A DNA stretch of 64,000 nt. It comes from Lingula anatina. Its lineage: Eukaryota > Brachiopoda > Lingulata > Lingulida > Lingulidae. The notes below the pieces were generated by a model. The model was not told where the DNA came from. It was given only the letters and a program-made list of their open reading frames with translations, and did no database searches. A program made the position numbers and the translations under genes. Every line of letters starts with the position of its first letter. The first letter of the stretch is position 1. The stretch spans positions 559,209-623,208 of the forward strand of contig NW_019775658.1 of assembly GCF_001039355.2 (NCBI RefSeq), in the 5' to 3' direction. Positions 38,135 to 51,200 of the stretch are shown here, in pieces.

Positions 38135-39383
38135 CTTCCCCCGTTAATCCGGCACTGTCTACATAGGGGCATATATATAGGCCTATTTTCATTTAGACCT
38201 ACTTATTTGTATTTATTTATATTTTTAAATAGGCCCCTATAGCCTATGTATTTCAGTATTCTAGTCTAAATAGTTTATGCTATTACAGTTTCGAATTCAA
38301 TTTCGTCCATTTGTCTTAAAAGTCTTAAAAAGCCCTGGTGCTCTAACAAAGCTGCAGCTCACCAAAAACGGACTGAATTTTTCTTATGAATGTGTTAGCT
38401 ACTTGAATCGGCATTGCAACCTAAGTAAAAAGTAAGTTCATTAAAATGTATGTCTCGTTGAAGTAACATTATAAATAAAGCTTTGGTGAATGACCTAACG
38501 TTAAATAAAACTAAACCACCTTATACCATGATACATGTTGAATTAGCAAAATTAAGTCGAAGGCTATCTTTTCTTGGTTCTTTTGCAATGGAGATTGAAG
38601 TTTCCAACATAGTCAAGGTCAAGGTCGCACAAACTCGAGCAATAGATGTCTGTAATTTAATTTTAAAACATGGTTAGCTTAGGGGATCAGAGAAGGCAGG
38701 GAGTGAGTATTCCACTTACAATGTTAGGTGTCATTCATGTTGCTAGTTTGCTCCAAAACTTGAGGCTGGAAATCGTTGATTTTGATAGAACTCTAGGTGG
38801 ACTTCCTCGTCTTGTGCAGAGGAAGTGGATGAACAATCACAATGCTTTAGCTAACGTGGATCAAATGTTATTTTACCGTTAATTTATTCATCATTGTCAC
38901 TTGTGATAAAGGCAAGATAAATATCAGAAATATATTGTATTATTTAATTTATGATCTGACCACTTTGTTGTTATTGGTGTGCGTACTAGTATTTACCTGT
39001 TCATGTATACATGCACTTGCAGGTGATATTTTATATTTTTGAAGCATGTAGTCCTTTTTTATAATTCATTTTATAGACCTATGCCTTTAAGTACTAATAT
39101 TTTACAGTTATTATTCTTACATTCCGCCCTCTTTTATAAAGATGTAAAGGTAAATGTCACTTCATTGAATTATATATTTCCATTAATTTCAGGGAGTTTT
39201 CTTTGATAGGGAAAATTCAATCAACTATGATTCTGACGATCCTTTGTTAGACTCTGTGGTTCTCTCTGCTGACTACACTCCCCCGTTTTATAAGATTCCT
39301 ATCACATGGGCACTGGCCTTGGAACTGCTGATTATGGTGAGTTATCTGGAGACCTGGGACCCTTGAAGTTGTGAAAGAACTCA

Positions 39384-39640
39384 TTGAGAGAAAGAGAGGA
39401 GGAGAAGGTGAGATGGAGAGAGGAAGAGAGGGGAGAGAGGGAGGGAGAGAAAGAAAGAGAGAGAGGGGGGGAGGGGAGAGAGAGAAAATGAGGAAGAGAG
39501 AGAGAGAGAGAGATTAAAGGAGAGAAAAGAGGGAGGCAGGGTGGGAGAGAGAGAGGTGGGGAGGGAAGGGGAGAGAAATGGAAGGAAAGAGAGGAGGGAG
39601 GGAGAGATGGAAGAGAGATACAGAGAGAAAGAGAGGGCAG
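39384..39640. repeat. GA-rich low-complexity tract in TMEM192 intron 2 (copy 1)
   Basis: Purine-rich imperfect GA/GGGA repeats. The homologous tract in copy 2 (42482-42750) differs in length and unit order, as expected of alleles. Confidence 0.9.
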
Positions 39641-40369
39641 AGGTAGATGGGATACTGCAGGTATGGAGAAAGAAGTACACTGTAAGAGTACCATATTTAA
39701 TGAACATAACAGCAAACTGATTATGCAGCATTTTGATCAACCTTGAACTACTTAACCTTTCAATGGCATGCTTTTTCTCTTTACCTTTAAAATTGATGTT
39801 TTGACTTCAGGTTGGCATTGAGGTGATTACATTTGTGGTTCCCCTGTACTGTCCCCCAGGGGACGGCAAGGATGACCCCCCAGTCTGTGGACTGTCATCG
39901 TACGCCATCACTATATATACTCATGCCTGTACCTGGTTCGTGTTTCTACTATTTGACAGGTAAGACGGAATATTTTAAGTATGACAGACAAGGAAATATA
40001 TCAGAAAATGATTTTTTTTCTTATTTGACAGATAAGACAATATCATACAGATGTTAACTGTTTTCTTGTGTCATACACTGTTATTATAAATATCTGTGTG
40101 TATAACTTTTTGGCCCAAGGGAATATATAGTTCACAGGTCTTTTACTCAGAGCATTAATGAACACTACTCGGGTCCGATGTATAATATACTACTCAGTGA
40201 GTAGTGTAATGACACATATTGGAATAACATTCACATATCAAACTGGAAAAACATCATAAATTCCATGCAACTTATCTTGATATATATATATATATACTCT
40301 TATCGAAGAAAACATTATTCAGTTGAACATGTTTGCAAATTGGTGAAAGCCAAGTGAGTGTGAGTCCAG

Positions 40370-40375
<6 letters not shown>

Positions 40376-40429
<54 letters not shown>
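40376..40429. repeat. (TA)n microsatellite in TMEM192 intron 3 (copy 1)
   Basis: Long TA run just before the exon 4 acceptor. It is much shorter at the same place in copy 2 (about 43484-43507), whereas an upstream TA run is longer in copy 2 (43363-43396 against 40281-40296). Confidence 0.9.
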
Positions 40430-40431
<2 letters not shown>

Positions 40432-41077
40432 ATTACCAGATGTAGGAGATATACACCATAAAGAATGCTACCAGACACTTAAATCCTTATTCAGATACAA
40501 AAGACATCACCATAATGTGAACCGCTACAGGGGGTATTTAGAATTCTACAGGAAAACGAGGAACATAAGAAGGGCACCACTACTTATTAGTTCTGGAGGT
40601 AGGATATCATACTTTTGATAAAAAACAAATGAAAAAGTGAATCAAACGAAATCATTTTAATCAGGCAGTTTATGATTATGTAAAAACATAGTATGCATTG
40701 AAAAGCTGAAAAATTGATAATGCTGTAAAACATATACAAAAATTTGAATTAACATAAAAAAGAAATAGTCAGCATAGTGTAAATATAAAAAGATAAAATC
40801 ATTTTTCAAAAATATGATAGTGATGATCTTTTAAAGGCTGATATATTCGGCTAGCCAATTTTAGCGAGATTACATAAATATCTTGAAAGGACATTTTTGA
40901 ACTTTCAGCTCATGCAATGTTGACTGTGTTAGTGATGCTACTACAAGACTACTGCCACTCTGACACAGCATGCTCCAGTCTTCATCTCACTCGAACAAAC
41001 TTCCTGCAGATAGCTGTGTCCATAGAAGTGGCTGTTATGTTGCCCTGTATTATAGTACATATAGGTGAGGAGAGTCT

Positions 41078-41083
41078 GCAGTT

Positions 41084-41114
<31 letters not shown>

Positions 41115-41115
41115 T
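41078..41115. repeat. (TTTA)n microsatellite in TMEM192 intron 5 (copy 1)
   Basis: It starts about 14 bases after the exon 5 donor. The counterpart at 44161-44200 in copy 2 is slightly longer. Confidence 0.9.
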
Positions 41116-41392
41116 CTTAGCCTCCAGCTAAGATATTTTAAATCTATTATTTAAAAAAATAGATTTTGAAATAATAGATATGAGAAAGAAGTGCAGCATT
41201 GCAAGTGTCATTTCATGTTTAAAAGTACAAAACTTTAATTTCATAATCTAGGCAGTTGAGATCTACCAGTGGTTCAAAGCACATGCCTGGCTGTGGTTGC
41301 CCAGGTGACTGATAAAGCAATGGAAAAGTATTATTTGCACATCCATGTTTTAAACTTTATTTTAATTTTGTTTTTTCTTACATGTATTTAAC

Positions 41393-41470
41393 ATGGGCGT
41401 AACTAGGCATACGCACGGATGCACTGTGCGTACAATTTTTTGAGCCAATCATGATATTTTTCTCTATAAA
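41393..41470. other. Unique sequence before the gap base, probable transposon end
   Basis: This stretch, starting GGGCGTAACTAGGCATACGC, occurs only at the end of repeat copy 1 and is followed by the single 'n' at 41471. In copy 2 the homologous point continues instead into intron 5 of TMEM192. An insertion present in one allele would explain why the contig ended here. Confidence 0.5.
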
Positions 41471-41471
41471 N

Positions 41472-42514
41472 TAAATTTTTCTTATGAATGTGTTAGCTAC
41501 TTGAATCGGCATTGCAACCTAAGTAAAAAGTAAGTTCATTAAAATGTATGTCTCTTTGAAGTAACATTATAAATAAAGCTTTGGTGAATGACCTAACTTT
41601 AAATAAAACTAAACCACCTTATACCATGATACATGTTAAATTAGCAAAATTAAGTCGAAGGCTATCTTTTCTTGGTTCTTTTGCAATGGAGATTGAAGTT
41701 TCCAACATAGTCAAGGTCAAGGTCGCACAAACTCGAGCACTAGATGTCTGTAATTTAATTTTAAAACATGGTTAGCTTAGGGGATCAGAGAAGGCAGGGA
41801 GTGAGTATTTCACTTACAATGTTAGGTGTCATTCATGTTGCTAGTTTGCTCCAAAACTTGAGGCTGGAAATCGTTGATTTTGATAGAATTCTAGGTGGCT
41901 TCCTCGTCTTGTGCAGAGGAAGTGGATGAACAATCACAATGCTTCAGCTAACGTGGATCAAATGTTATTTTACCGTTAATTTATTCATCATTGTAACTTG
42001 TGATAAAGGCAAGATAAATATCAGAAATATATTGTATTATTTAATTTATGATCTGACCACTTTGTTGTTATTGGTGTGCGTATTTACCTGTTCATGTACG
42101 GTACATGTACATGCACTTGCAGGTGATATTTTATATTTTTGAAGCATGTATATAGGCCTTTTTTATAATTCATTTTATAGACCTATGCCTTTAAGTACTA
42201 ATATTTTACAGTTATTATTCTTACATTCCGTCCTCTTTTATAAAGATGTAAAGGTAAATGTCACTTCATTGAATTATATTTCCATTAATTTCAGGGAGTT
42301 TTCTTTGATAGGGAAAATTCAATCAACTATGATTCTGACGATCCTTTGTTAGACTCTGTGGTTCTCTCTGCTGACTACACTCCCCCATTTTACAAGATTC
42401 CTATCACGTGGGCACTGGCCTTGGAACTGCTGATTATGGTGAGTTATCTGGAGACCTGGGACCTTTGCTGTTGTATAAGAACTCAATGAGAGAAAGAGAG
42501 GGGCTGGGAAAAGA

Positions 42515-42562
<48 letters not shown>

Positions 42563-43360
42563 GAGAAAGAGAGAGAGAGTAAGGGAGAAGGGAGGGGAGA
42601 GAAAGAAAATGAGGAAGTGAGAGAGAGAGAGATGAAAGGAGAGAAAAGAGGGAGGGAGGGTGGGAGAGAGAAATGGAAGGAAAGAGAGGAGGGTGGGAGA
42701 GATGGAAGAGAGAGATACAGAGAGAAAGAGGGGGCAGAGGTAGATGGGATACTGGTATGGAGAAAGAAGTACACTGTAAGGTACCATATTTAATGATCAT
42801 AACAGCAAACTGATTATGCAGCATTTTGAACTATTTAACCTTTCAATGGCATGCTTTTTCTCTTTACCTTTAAAACTGATGTTTTGACTTCAGGTTGGCA
42901 TTGAGGTGATTACATTTGTGGTTCCCCTGTACTGTCCCCCAGGGGACGGCAAGGATGACCCCCCAGTCTGTGGACTGTCATCGTACGCCATCACTATATA
43001 TACTCATGCCTGTACCTGGTTCGTGTTTCTACTATTTGACAGGTAAGACGGAATATTTTAAGTATGACAGACAAGGAAATATATCAGAAAATGATTTTTT
43101 TTCTTATTTGACAGATAAGACAATATCATACAGATGTTAACTGTTTTCTTGTGTCATACACTGTTATTATAAATATCTGTGTGTATAACTTTTTGGCCCA
43201 AGGGAATATATAGTTCACAGGTCTTTTACTCAGAGCATTAATGAACACTACTCGGGTCCGATGTATAATATACTACTCAGTGAGTAGTGTAATGACACAT
43301 ATTGGAATTACATTCACATATCAAACTGGAAAAACATCATAAATTCCATGCAACTTATCT

Positions 43361-43398
<38 letters not shown>

Positions 43399-43476
43399 TC
43401 TTATCGAAGAAAACATTATTCAGTTGAACATGTTAGCAAATTGGTGAAAGCCAAGTGAGTGTGAGTCCAGATATTT

Positions 43477-43507
<31 letters not shown>

Positions 43508-44160
43508 GATTACCAGATGTAGGAGATATACACCATAAAGAATGCTACCAGACACTTAAATCCTTATTCAGATACAAAAGACATCACCATAATGTGAACC
43601 GCTACAGGGGGTATTTAGAATTCTACAGGAAAACGAGGAACATAAGAAGGGCACCACTACTTATTAGTTCTGGAGGTAGGATATCATACTTTTGATAAAG
43701 AACAAATGAAACAGTGAATCAAACGAAATCATTTTAATCAGGCAGTTTATGATTATGTAAAAACATAGTATGCATTGAAAAGCCGAAAAATTGATAATGC
43801 TGTAAAACATATACAAAAATTTGAATTAACATAAAAAAGAAATAGTCAGCATAGTGTAAATATAAAAAGATAAAATCATTTTTCAAAAATATGATAGTGA
43901 TGATCTTTTAAAGGCTGATATATTCGGCTAGCCAATTTTAGCGAGATTACATAAATATCTTGAAAGGACATTTTTGAACTTTCAGCTCATGCAATGTTGA
44001 CTGTGTTAGTGATGCTACTACAAGACTACTGCCACTCTGACACAGCATGCTCCAGTCTTCATCTCACTCGAACAAACTTCCTGCAGATAGCTGTGTCCAT
44101 AGAAGTGGCTGTTATGTTGCCCTGTATTATAGTACATATAGGTGAGGAGAGTCTGCAGCT

Positions 44161-44199
<39 letters not shown>

Positions 44200-44477
44200 T
44201 CTTAGCCTCCAGCTAAGATATTTTAAATCTATTATTTAAAAAAATAGATTTTGAAATAATAGATATGAGAAAGAAGTGCAGCATTGCAAGTGTCATTTCA
44301 TGTTTAAAAGTACAAAACTTTAATTTCATAATCTAGGCAGTTGAGATCTACCAGTGGTTCAAAGCACATGCCTGGCTGTGGTTGCCCAGGTGACTGATAA
44401 AGCAATGGAAAAGTATTATTTGCACATCCATGTTTTAAACTTTATTTTAATTTTGTTTTTTCTTACATGTATTTAAC
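41472..44477. repeat. Direct repeat copy 2 of the TMEM192 block
   Basis: Matches 38374-41392. Offsets drift between 3077 and 3102 because of microsatellite length changes. This copy continues without a break into exons 6 and 7, so it is the intact haplotype. Confidence 0.95.
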
Positions 44478-45442
44478 TTTTGGGCCAGAAGCTTCCAGAA
44501 CCCTAGTGCTGAAAACCAAGATCTCATCAAATTCATTTTTGGGCACTGATAGATACCATGTTTAAAGATCGTGTGATATGTGACAATACTTGATGAAGAC
44601 TGATTTAATGCACAGCTCCAAAATATTTTTTCAGTTCATACAGTCCGTTTTAATCGCCAGAGGGCTCCACCTGATGTCCAAAGAGAAGACATGTCCTCAT
44701 ATCTTCACTCTCACTCTGACACGGGTTTCAGGTAAGAAAACAATAACAATTCAATGGAAATCAAAGAAATAATCATTGTTTCAAGGACAAGTCCATGGTT
44801 TCTCTGGATTATTGGTCAGGGACCTTGTCTACAGAAATGGTTAATGCATCAGACACGGATTCAAAAATTGTATTACTGTATAAATAGCTGACATACATTT
44901 AGATAAATTTGCCATGGAATCACCTCAAGGGTACAAGTCAATTAGGTCAACATTTTTAATTAGACCATACTTTTCCGACACAGATTGCTTCTTTTTTGCT
45001 CTCATTGCTGGCTAAACCTCACATTGGTGCCCCCGTAAAATAGCTCGCAGGGCACGGTGCCCAACCTGCTATACTCTTTTATTGACCCATGATAAAAAAA
45101 TTGGCATATGTTGAGATAAATAATGACATGAAAATGAACAGAAGCTCTCATTAGTTGTACTTTCTCATGTAATCCATAATGTTGATGAACTCAGAAAGAT
45201 CAGTTCACCAACTTCATATAACAATTTTGAGTTGTGTTGAAATCTCCCAATTTTAAATATTTATTTTAATATTCATTTATTCATTTATTGCTAGGGAGGA
45301 AGATTACTTGGATGAAGTACTGGAGAAGCAGGCAGACATGATCAAATATTTAAAACAACACAATGCAAACTTAGGCAAGAAAATACTGCAACTCACACGC
45401 CAGCTAAATGACAGCGGCTCACGACCTGTGAACCCAAGTTAA
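41768..45442 (+). CDS. TMEM192: Transmembrane protein 192 homologue
   Basis: Exons: 41768-41800, 42295-42438, 42894-43042, 43517-43675, 43986-44141, 44635-44731, 45295-45442 (stop TAA). The predicted protein carries the acidic di-leucine motif DSDDPLLDSV near the N-terminus, a first membrane segment (ITWALALELLIMVGIEVITF), a short Cys-containing lumenal loop (CPPGDGKDDPPVC) and a second (SYAITIYTHACTWFVFLLF). A loop RGYLEFYRKTRNIRRAPLL is followed by two more membrane segments, a SDTGFR motif and a C-terminal helix EVLEKQADMIKYLKQHN. These match vertebrate TMEM192 in order, a lysosomal/late-endosomal homodimer with four membrane spans. The start is supported because ATG plus 33 nt joins in phase to exon 2 via GTGAGT. 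One problem: exon 3 ends in phase 2 but exon 4 needs phase 1, so a small unseen exon or non-standard splice is required there. Confidence 0.88.
42482..42750. repeat. GA-rich low-complexity tract in TMEM192 intron 2 (copy 2)
   Basis: Includes a pure (GA)n run near 42520-42558 that is absent from copy 1. Confidence 0.9.
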
Positions 45443-46026
45443 ATGTACATTTTGATTTATGGAAATGAATGTTTAAATTTTGCTGACCACTTTGTGTTCT
45501 TCTCATTGGGGATGCATTATAGTCTACAGTGATAAGTCAAAGTCGAAACAGCAAAGTTTGTGATCAGTTCTTTAGCAACTGAAAAGTTCACTTAATCGTG
45601 GAGGAGGAAAATGGCTCACTGTTATGGAGAATTTAAGACAGACTTTACGTTGAATTATCTGAAATTTTAACTGCATTTCTACAGCATTATCTTGAAGACC
45701 TGAATATCCATCATGAATTGTGACTTTAAACTTACAAACTTTTGATTTGTATGGATATATTAAAGATTTTAGTAAGGCGTACAATTTTGTATGACAATAT
45801 AACTGTAAAGAACATTTATGAATGTGTTAAACTTAATATTGACAATAACTTGAAAGGGAGATGCACTGCATTTTTATTTAACTTCCAGGTAACACCTTGA
45901 AAGCTTTCTGTGTAAACAATCTATCTGCATGTCTATCAGATATAAATGGTTAAAGCTTTATTTTATTTGAGTTATACTTTCTATAGTATTTTTACAAACT
46001 TACTGCTTCTTTTTTTAAGGGGATGA

Positions 46027-47240
46027 GGTAATGTATGTATCGATGGTTATCCGACTCGGTATGACAATGGAACAAAGTGTAATGTGCAGTGTAGATACAT
46101 ACGTGCGCGCATGTATGACGTCTCGCACTCACATAGTTGCGTCGACATAGTTGCGTCGACGGACAACAAACAACAACAGATTCATATGTAAACAACAACA
46201 ACAACAATCTACGCGCTTTTTGGTAACGTATGTATCGATACAGACGTTACCAAATTGCGTGTAGATTGTTGTTGTTTACGTTGTTAGTTATCCGTCGGCG
46301 CAACTACCTGTATATGAATGCATGAGACGTCATACATGCGAGTACGCATGTTTCTAAAATAAATGCAGCACATTACACACTGTTACATCGTCATACCGAG
46401 TTTTATATCCATCGATACATACGTTACCTATGTTTTTAATAACTGTTAGCTGCCTCAAACTTCTGGTGAGCCAACACCCAACGTTTTACTGCACATTACG
46501 TTACAATAAAATTGAAACGGGACAAAAGAGGGAAGTTGTCTTTAAACGATTTGAAGACATTATTCATATTATACATACGTTACCGATACATACGCTACCA
46601 AATTGCATGCAGATTGTTATTATTGTTGTTGTTGTTGTTAACGTTGTTTGTTGTCTGTCGGCTCAACAATGTGAGTGCATGCGGCGTCATGCATGCGGGC
46701 ACGTATGTTTCTGCGATGCACATTCCCTTTCGTTACATTGTCATACCAAGTCTGATATCCATCGATACATACGTTACCTGTTTTTAATAACCGTTAGCTG
46801 CTTTCAACTTCTGTTGAGCCAACACCTAATTTCGTGAACAATGTGAAATAACCTAATATACAGTAAAAAAAATAGGTGTTGACTCAACAGAAGTTGAAAG
46901 AGCTAACAGTTAATAAAATCATGGGTAATGTATGTATCGATGGTTATCAAACTCGGTATGACGATGTAACAAAGTTTTATGTGCATTGAAGAAACGTACG
47001 TGCGCGCAGGCATGACGCCGCATGCACTCACATACAGATAGTTGCGCCGACGGACAACAAACAACGTAAACAACAACAATCTACTCGCAATTTGGTATCG
47101 TATGTATCGGTAACGTATGTATCGATACATACGTTACCAAACTGCGTGTAGATTGTTGTTGTTTACGTTGTTAGTAGAAACATACGTAGGCCTACATGTA
47201 TGACGTCTCACGCACTCGCATAGTTGCGTCGACGAACAAC
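46027..47240. mobile_element. Nested inverted repeats, foldback-like element(s)
   Basis: 46027-46428 is a palindrome of about 400 bases with GGTAATGTATGTATCGATGG at one end and its near complement CCATCGATACATACGTTACC at the other. The centre, around 46220-46262, holds a second copy of the GTAACGTATGTATCGAT motif and CAACAACAA/TTGTTGTTG arms. A related arm lies at 46572-46835 (forward), another at 46872-47115 (reverse) and a truncated one at 47113-47240. Outer flanks AATAACTGTTAGCTG and GCTAACAGTTAATAA are also inverted. There is no transposase. The structure suggests foldback-type or nested MITE insertions. Confidence 0.8.
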
Positions 47241-48264
47241 AACAAATTACCAAATTGTTGCTAACAGACAAACAGATAGACGGACAAACGGAGCCAAAAA
47301 CACAATCTCCTTCACAAAGTAAAGAATATTTTGGTGCGATGCTTCGTCTAAATTTCAGCAACAAAAACTCAAGGTCTTTTATACCAATAATGAAAGTAAT
47401 CGGTGGAAACAGTTACGGACCGAACAAGACGTTTTTTTTTTCTAAATTTCTGGTCACTAACATCGTTATCGTAGCAGAAGTGCCACCAGGCGCTGACAAA
47501 TTTGTGAAAAAGTTTTTTTTATCCACCATAAGTTCTAAATAATATTTGGACAATAGAAAACAGGGGATCTGTGAAATAAGTATATGGACTTTTGGCTTTG
47601 TAAGAACTCCAAAGAAGATAATGTACAATCAAACATCGACAACAACGATTAAATGACCATTTTTATTCGTAACATTTCCAATATATACTAACATATCTGT
47701 CCATCTAGAAGCTTTGCTGCCTTGTCTGTGCATATTGTTGCTATGTTTTTCAGTTTGTTGTCTGTATATTTGCCAGCTTTGCTATATTTAGTTTCCAGTA
47801 TGTTAAGTCGGTTTTTGCGTCCGTGTAATAACTAAAGTGCATATGCACAAGCAAATGATAAAAACACGTGATTTGTGTTAGACGACTCCTCCTGACAGTC
47901 CAAGTTCGCCATGTTTCGGTTTAAGATATAGGCCTAATTATCGATGGATGCACTAGTTTACTGTGAATAAAAGTTGCGTCTGTGAGTATAAATGTGCCTG
48001 TTTCATATCCAAATTGCCTTATGTCAGAATCATTTGAGCAGCCTGCGATGTGCCTCGAATATATGCTGTAAATATGAACTAAAGATGTAGAGACCAAAAG
48101 CACCTGTATACAAAAATTTAGCATTTTTTTTTCCTATTCACGGAATTTATAAGAGAATAGTGCACGTGAGCCGTTTTCTTCTATTGAAGGTGCGCACTCT
48201 GACGTCAAACAAATGACCTGACAGTACATCCCATTGGTAACCAGCTGGCCATCAAGCGAGCCGC

Positions 48265-51200
48265 TCACTGCCCCACGTCATCGCCAGATTCGTATATTTC
48301 ATTGTCCACTAGAAGAACAACGCTATCATATGTCGTATTCTCTACGACTTCGCTCTCGCCAACTGTAGAGTAACGGGCTTCACTATAATACTCGCTCTCA
48401 TTGGTCCTTTCTTTGTCGTCTGCCTCTAGATCTGACTTATAGAGTTCATTTTCTACCAATATTACATCATCCGACAGATCGACCGTATCTTGTTTGATGC
48501 CGCGTGCATTTGTGGTGCTGCCCTCTGTCGGACCATTCTTATGTCCTGTTTGGGATCGTTGCTCAGTTTTTTGGGGTTTGGATTCTTGGTCGTGAATTTG
48601 CCATCTAGCGATCCTAGTGAAGTCGTTTTCTACGTATACGTACATATCAGGATTCTTCCTCGACTGATCATCAGAGCGATTGGAGTCCATAGAGGCAAAC
48701 GCCAGATCGCCCACAGAACTTTTCCTGAAAATAGAAAGTATTTTTGATGTGTTGCTTTTTCTAGCAATGCTAGACGAAAAAGAAGTTTGATAAGCCGTAG
48801 CATTACAAAGGAGTACGATTTTTAAGTTGAATCATATATTTTAATCTAAATTTACTTTAAATGATAATAGAAGCGAACCGTTACCTGAGATGCCTTACAT
48901 AAAGTGCTATACCAACGACGAAGGCAATAACAAGAACAGCAGCTGTCAAACCACCAACCATCGGACCGACATCACCTATAAATATTAATCATAACTTGTT
49001 TTCCAATTAACTGGTCAGAATTTATAAAATAAACATAAATGGACACGCAAAAACGTTGAAACAACTTGCAAAAACAAAAAAAAAAAAAAAGAGAAAATGG
49101 AACAATATCAGCACAAGGCATTCTCTTCCCAAGATATATCTTCTCTTTATAACTTTAATTAAAGTGATAAACGTGTTGAATCAGTGATTTCAAATACGCC
49201 ATGAATACTTCTATGTAAACAAAAGGCGGTTGAAAAGCTTTTTGACAACCTGTGATTTATAATGCATTTGACTTATAACATACAAATGCTGCGTACCATA
49301 AGGGATTTTTTTTCGCTAGATGTTTCTCTTGTAAGTAATTTATTCCCACAGTTGCTGTGGATAAAATCCCTCAATGGGAGACTGTTCCCATATCTTTCGT
49401 TGCATGACTAACGACTTTATACCAGGCAATGCTTTCCGTGATTTAAAAATACTATCAGAACAAAGCTAGGTAAAGGTACTATGTGCACGAGTCCTACCTG
49501 AATTTGCTGATGCCTCTATTGCTTGCTTTTCTGCACTTGGCCCTGTGTGAAATTAAAATGTAACCATTTACACATATAGCCACAAAAAGACAAGTGAATG
49601 TCATTAGGCTTAACAAGTACGCCATTGGTCTTTTCAAACGTAGTAATGACTATCTTACTTTTTAAGGTGAATGTCTACTACAAGATCTGGAGAAATTTTG
49701 ACTATTCTCTCTCTCTCCCCAAGAAACGGAAAATTGAGCTAAAAGAATAAGGTAGCACATAACTCGAGACGGTTACATGGAGATATATACATAGGATGCG
49801 TCTTGAGCTGGTTCGCAGAAATCAAGCCTTAGTTGATTCTTACCTGAGGAACAGCTAACTGTTAGAATCCCGAACTCTCCATGCATTGTGCACCGGTCTG
49901 AAATAGAGTTGTTTTCACTGTACCCCACGACACCATTGGCAGCAACAAACTTAATCGTCTTGCCGGACTCGCAGGTGAAGGTGACTACGTCTCCGTATTC
50001 ATAGTTCTCAGAAGTTGGTGCGACTAGCACTCCATTGTTTACTTTTGGCAGCTTACATCGCACGCCTGCACATATCGGATGAAAGTCACCACTCTCTCCA
50101 CACGTTACAACACGAGATGTGGCACCATCCAAGAACTTATAGCCTTGTTTGCATTTCATCTTAACTGTATCTTCAAAATAAATAGGTTGGTGCATATTTC
50201 TATTGTCATCGAGATCGTAGTCCATGTGGGCGTTATTTGCTATTGTGCATGCGCGTCTAACGCAGTTTGGAAAGTCATATCCGAAGGTCACATTTTTTCG
50301 GCACGGAATGGAGACAGAATCGTTCCCATTTTCAAAGATAAATCCAGGTCTACATGTTATACCAATTATGGGACTACTTCCTGTCGAGATGTGTCGTTGG
50401 CCTAGAAGTTTAATTCCAGGTGGAAGTCTCATATTTGGACACAGTTTAGGAGTGCAGACTGGGATATTTGTCGAACCGTTTCCAAAATCCATCCCACCAA
50501 AATCGAAGACGCCTGACCCAGCACAGACCGCGCCCAGTGTGCCGTCATCCCTCCCAGGGACGGCGTAACCGTCTTCGCAACGAAATTCCACATAATCTAG
50601 ATAAACATACGGAGGTGTGCTTAAGGCTAACAGGTTGGTATCTTCGTCTGGAACTGGGCATTGGATTCGCTCGCATCTCTGAAGCTTTGGATGAAAACGA
50701 CCGTCTTCTCTGCATGTAAAACTGCTGATTTTGGTAGAGTTCGGAAATCGAAACCCTGTCTTGCAAAAGACGAAAACTGAATTGTCGACGTAAAAAGTGC
50801 CTCTCTTTGACGACATAACCATATTTTCATCTATTTCGGGAAACTGGCACGTGACTTGTTTGCCTTATAAAATATATATTAGGATTTTCACCATTACAGA
50901 AGCGGTTTATAGAAAAAATTTTAAAATGTTCGATTAGGGTATAAATTATTTTTTATAATTGCTTCCTGATCAATTAGTAGTAGTAGGCCTAGTAGTAGAA
51001 GAAGTAGTAGTAGATGTAGTACATGTATTACAGCAAGGAGTTATAACAGATATCTGTTATAACTCCTTGATTACAGGCAGTACTTATACTACAATACCCA
51101 CAACATAATTTGATATGCCCATGCCTCATCATAACAAAGAGCTTAACAATGATTTGGTTGTGAAACATATTGATGAGACGTCTGGATACTCACAGTGAAT

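Larger units (their letters stand above)
38670..41064 (+). pseudogene. Partial TMEM192 copy (exons 1-5 only), probably an assembly duplicate
   Basis: Exons at 38670-38702 (ATG, MVSLGDQRRQG), 39193-39336, 39811-39959, 40440-40598 and 40909-41064 repeat those of the complete gene downstream with only synonymous changes seen (for example CCG/CCA and TAT/TAC in exon 2). Exons 6 and 7, which encode the cytosolic C-terminal tail, are missing before the 'n' at 41471. Read literally this is a truncated tandem copy. More likely it is the other allele, kept by the assembler as a separate contig. It should not be counted as a second gene without read evidence. Confidence 0.75.
38374..41392. repeat. Direct repeat copy 1 of a block of about 3 kb covering TMEM192 exons 1-5
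   Basis: The block reappears at 41472-44477, nearly identical in exons and introns, with small length differences in the GA-rich, TA and TTTA microsatellites. The second copy starts directly after the single undetermined base at 41471. The sequence at 41393-41470 is unique to the end of copy 1. Confidence 0.95.

Noticed and set aside
38483-38677. 64-aa frame upstream of the TMEM192 start, repeated at 41581-41775
   Set aside because: Its repetition only reflects the block duplication. It ends in a stop, overlapping the real start codon in another frame, and is best seen as 5' untranslated or promoter sequence.
39332-42824. Minus-strand Ser/Leu/Pro-rich open frames over the GA-rich tracts
   Set aside because: They arise from (GA)n/(TC)n low-complexity intron sequence of TMEM192 and differ between the two repeat copies.
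44341-44390. Exon-like stretch between TMEM192 exons 5 and 6, encoding VEIYQWFKAHAWLWLP with splice-like borders (also at 41255-41304)
   Set aside because: Exon 5 joins exon 6 directly in phase and the resulting HTVRFNRQRAPPD matches the TMEM192 family. Including this stretch (phase 2 at its end) would break the frame. It could at most be an alternative exon.
47255-47542. 95-aa plus-strand frame beside the foldback element
   Set aside because: No domain recognised. It overlaps the element's edge and a T-rich stretch, and is probably chance.
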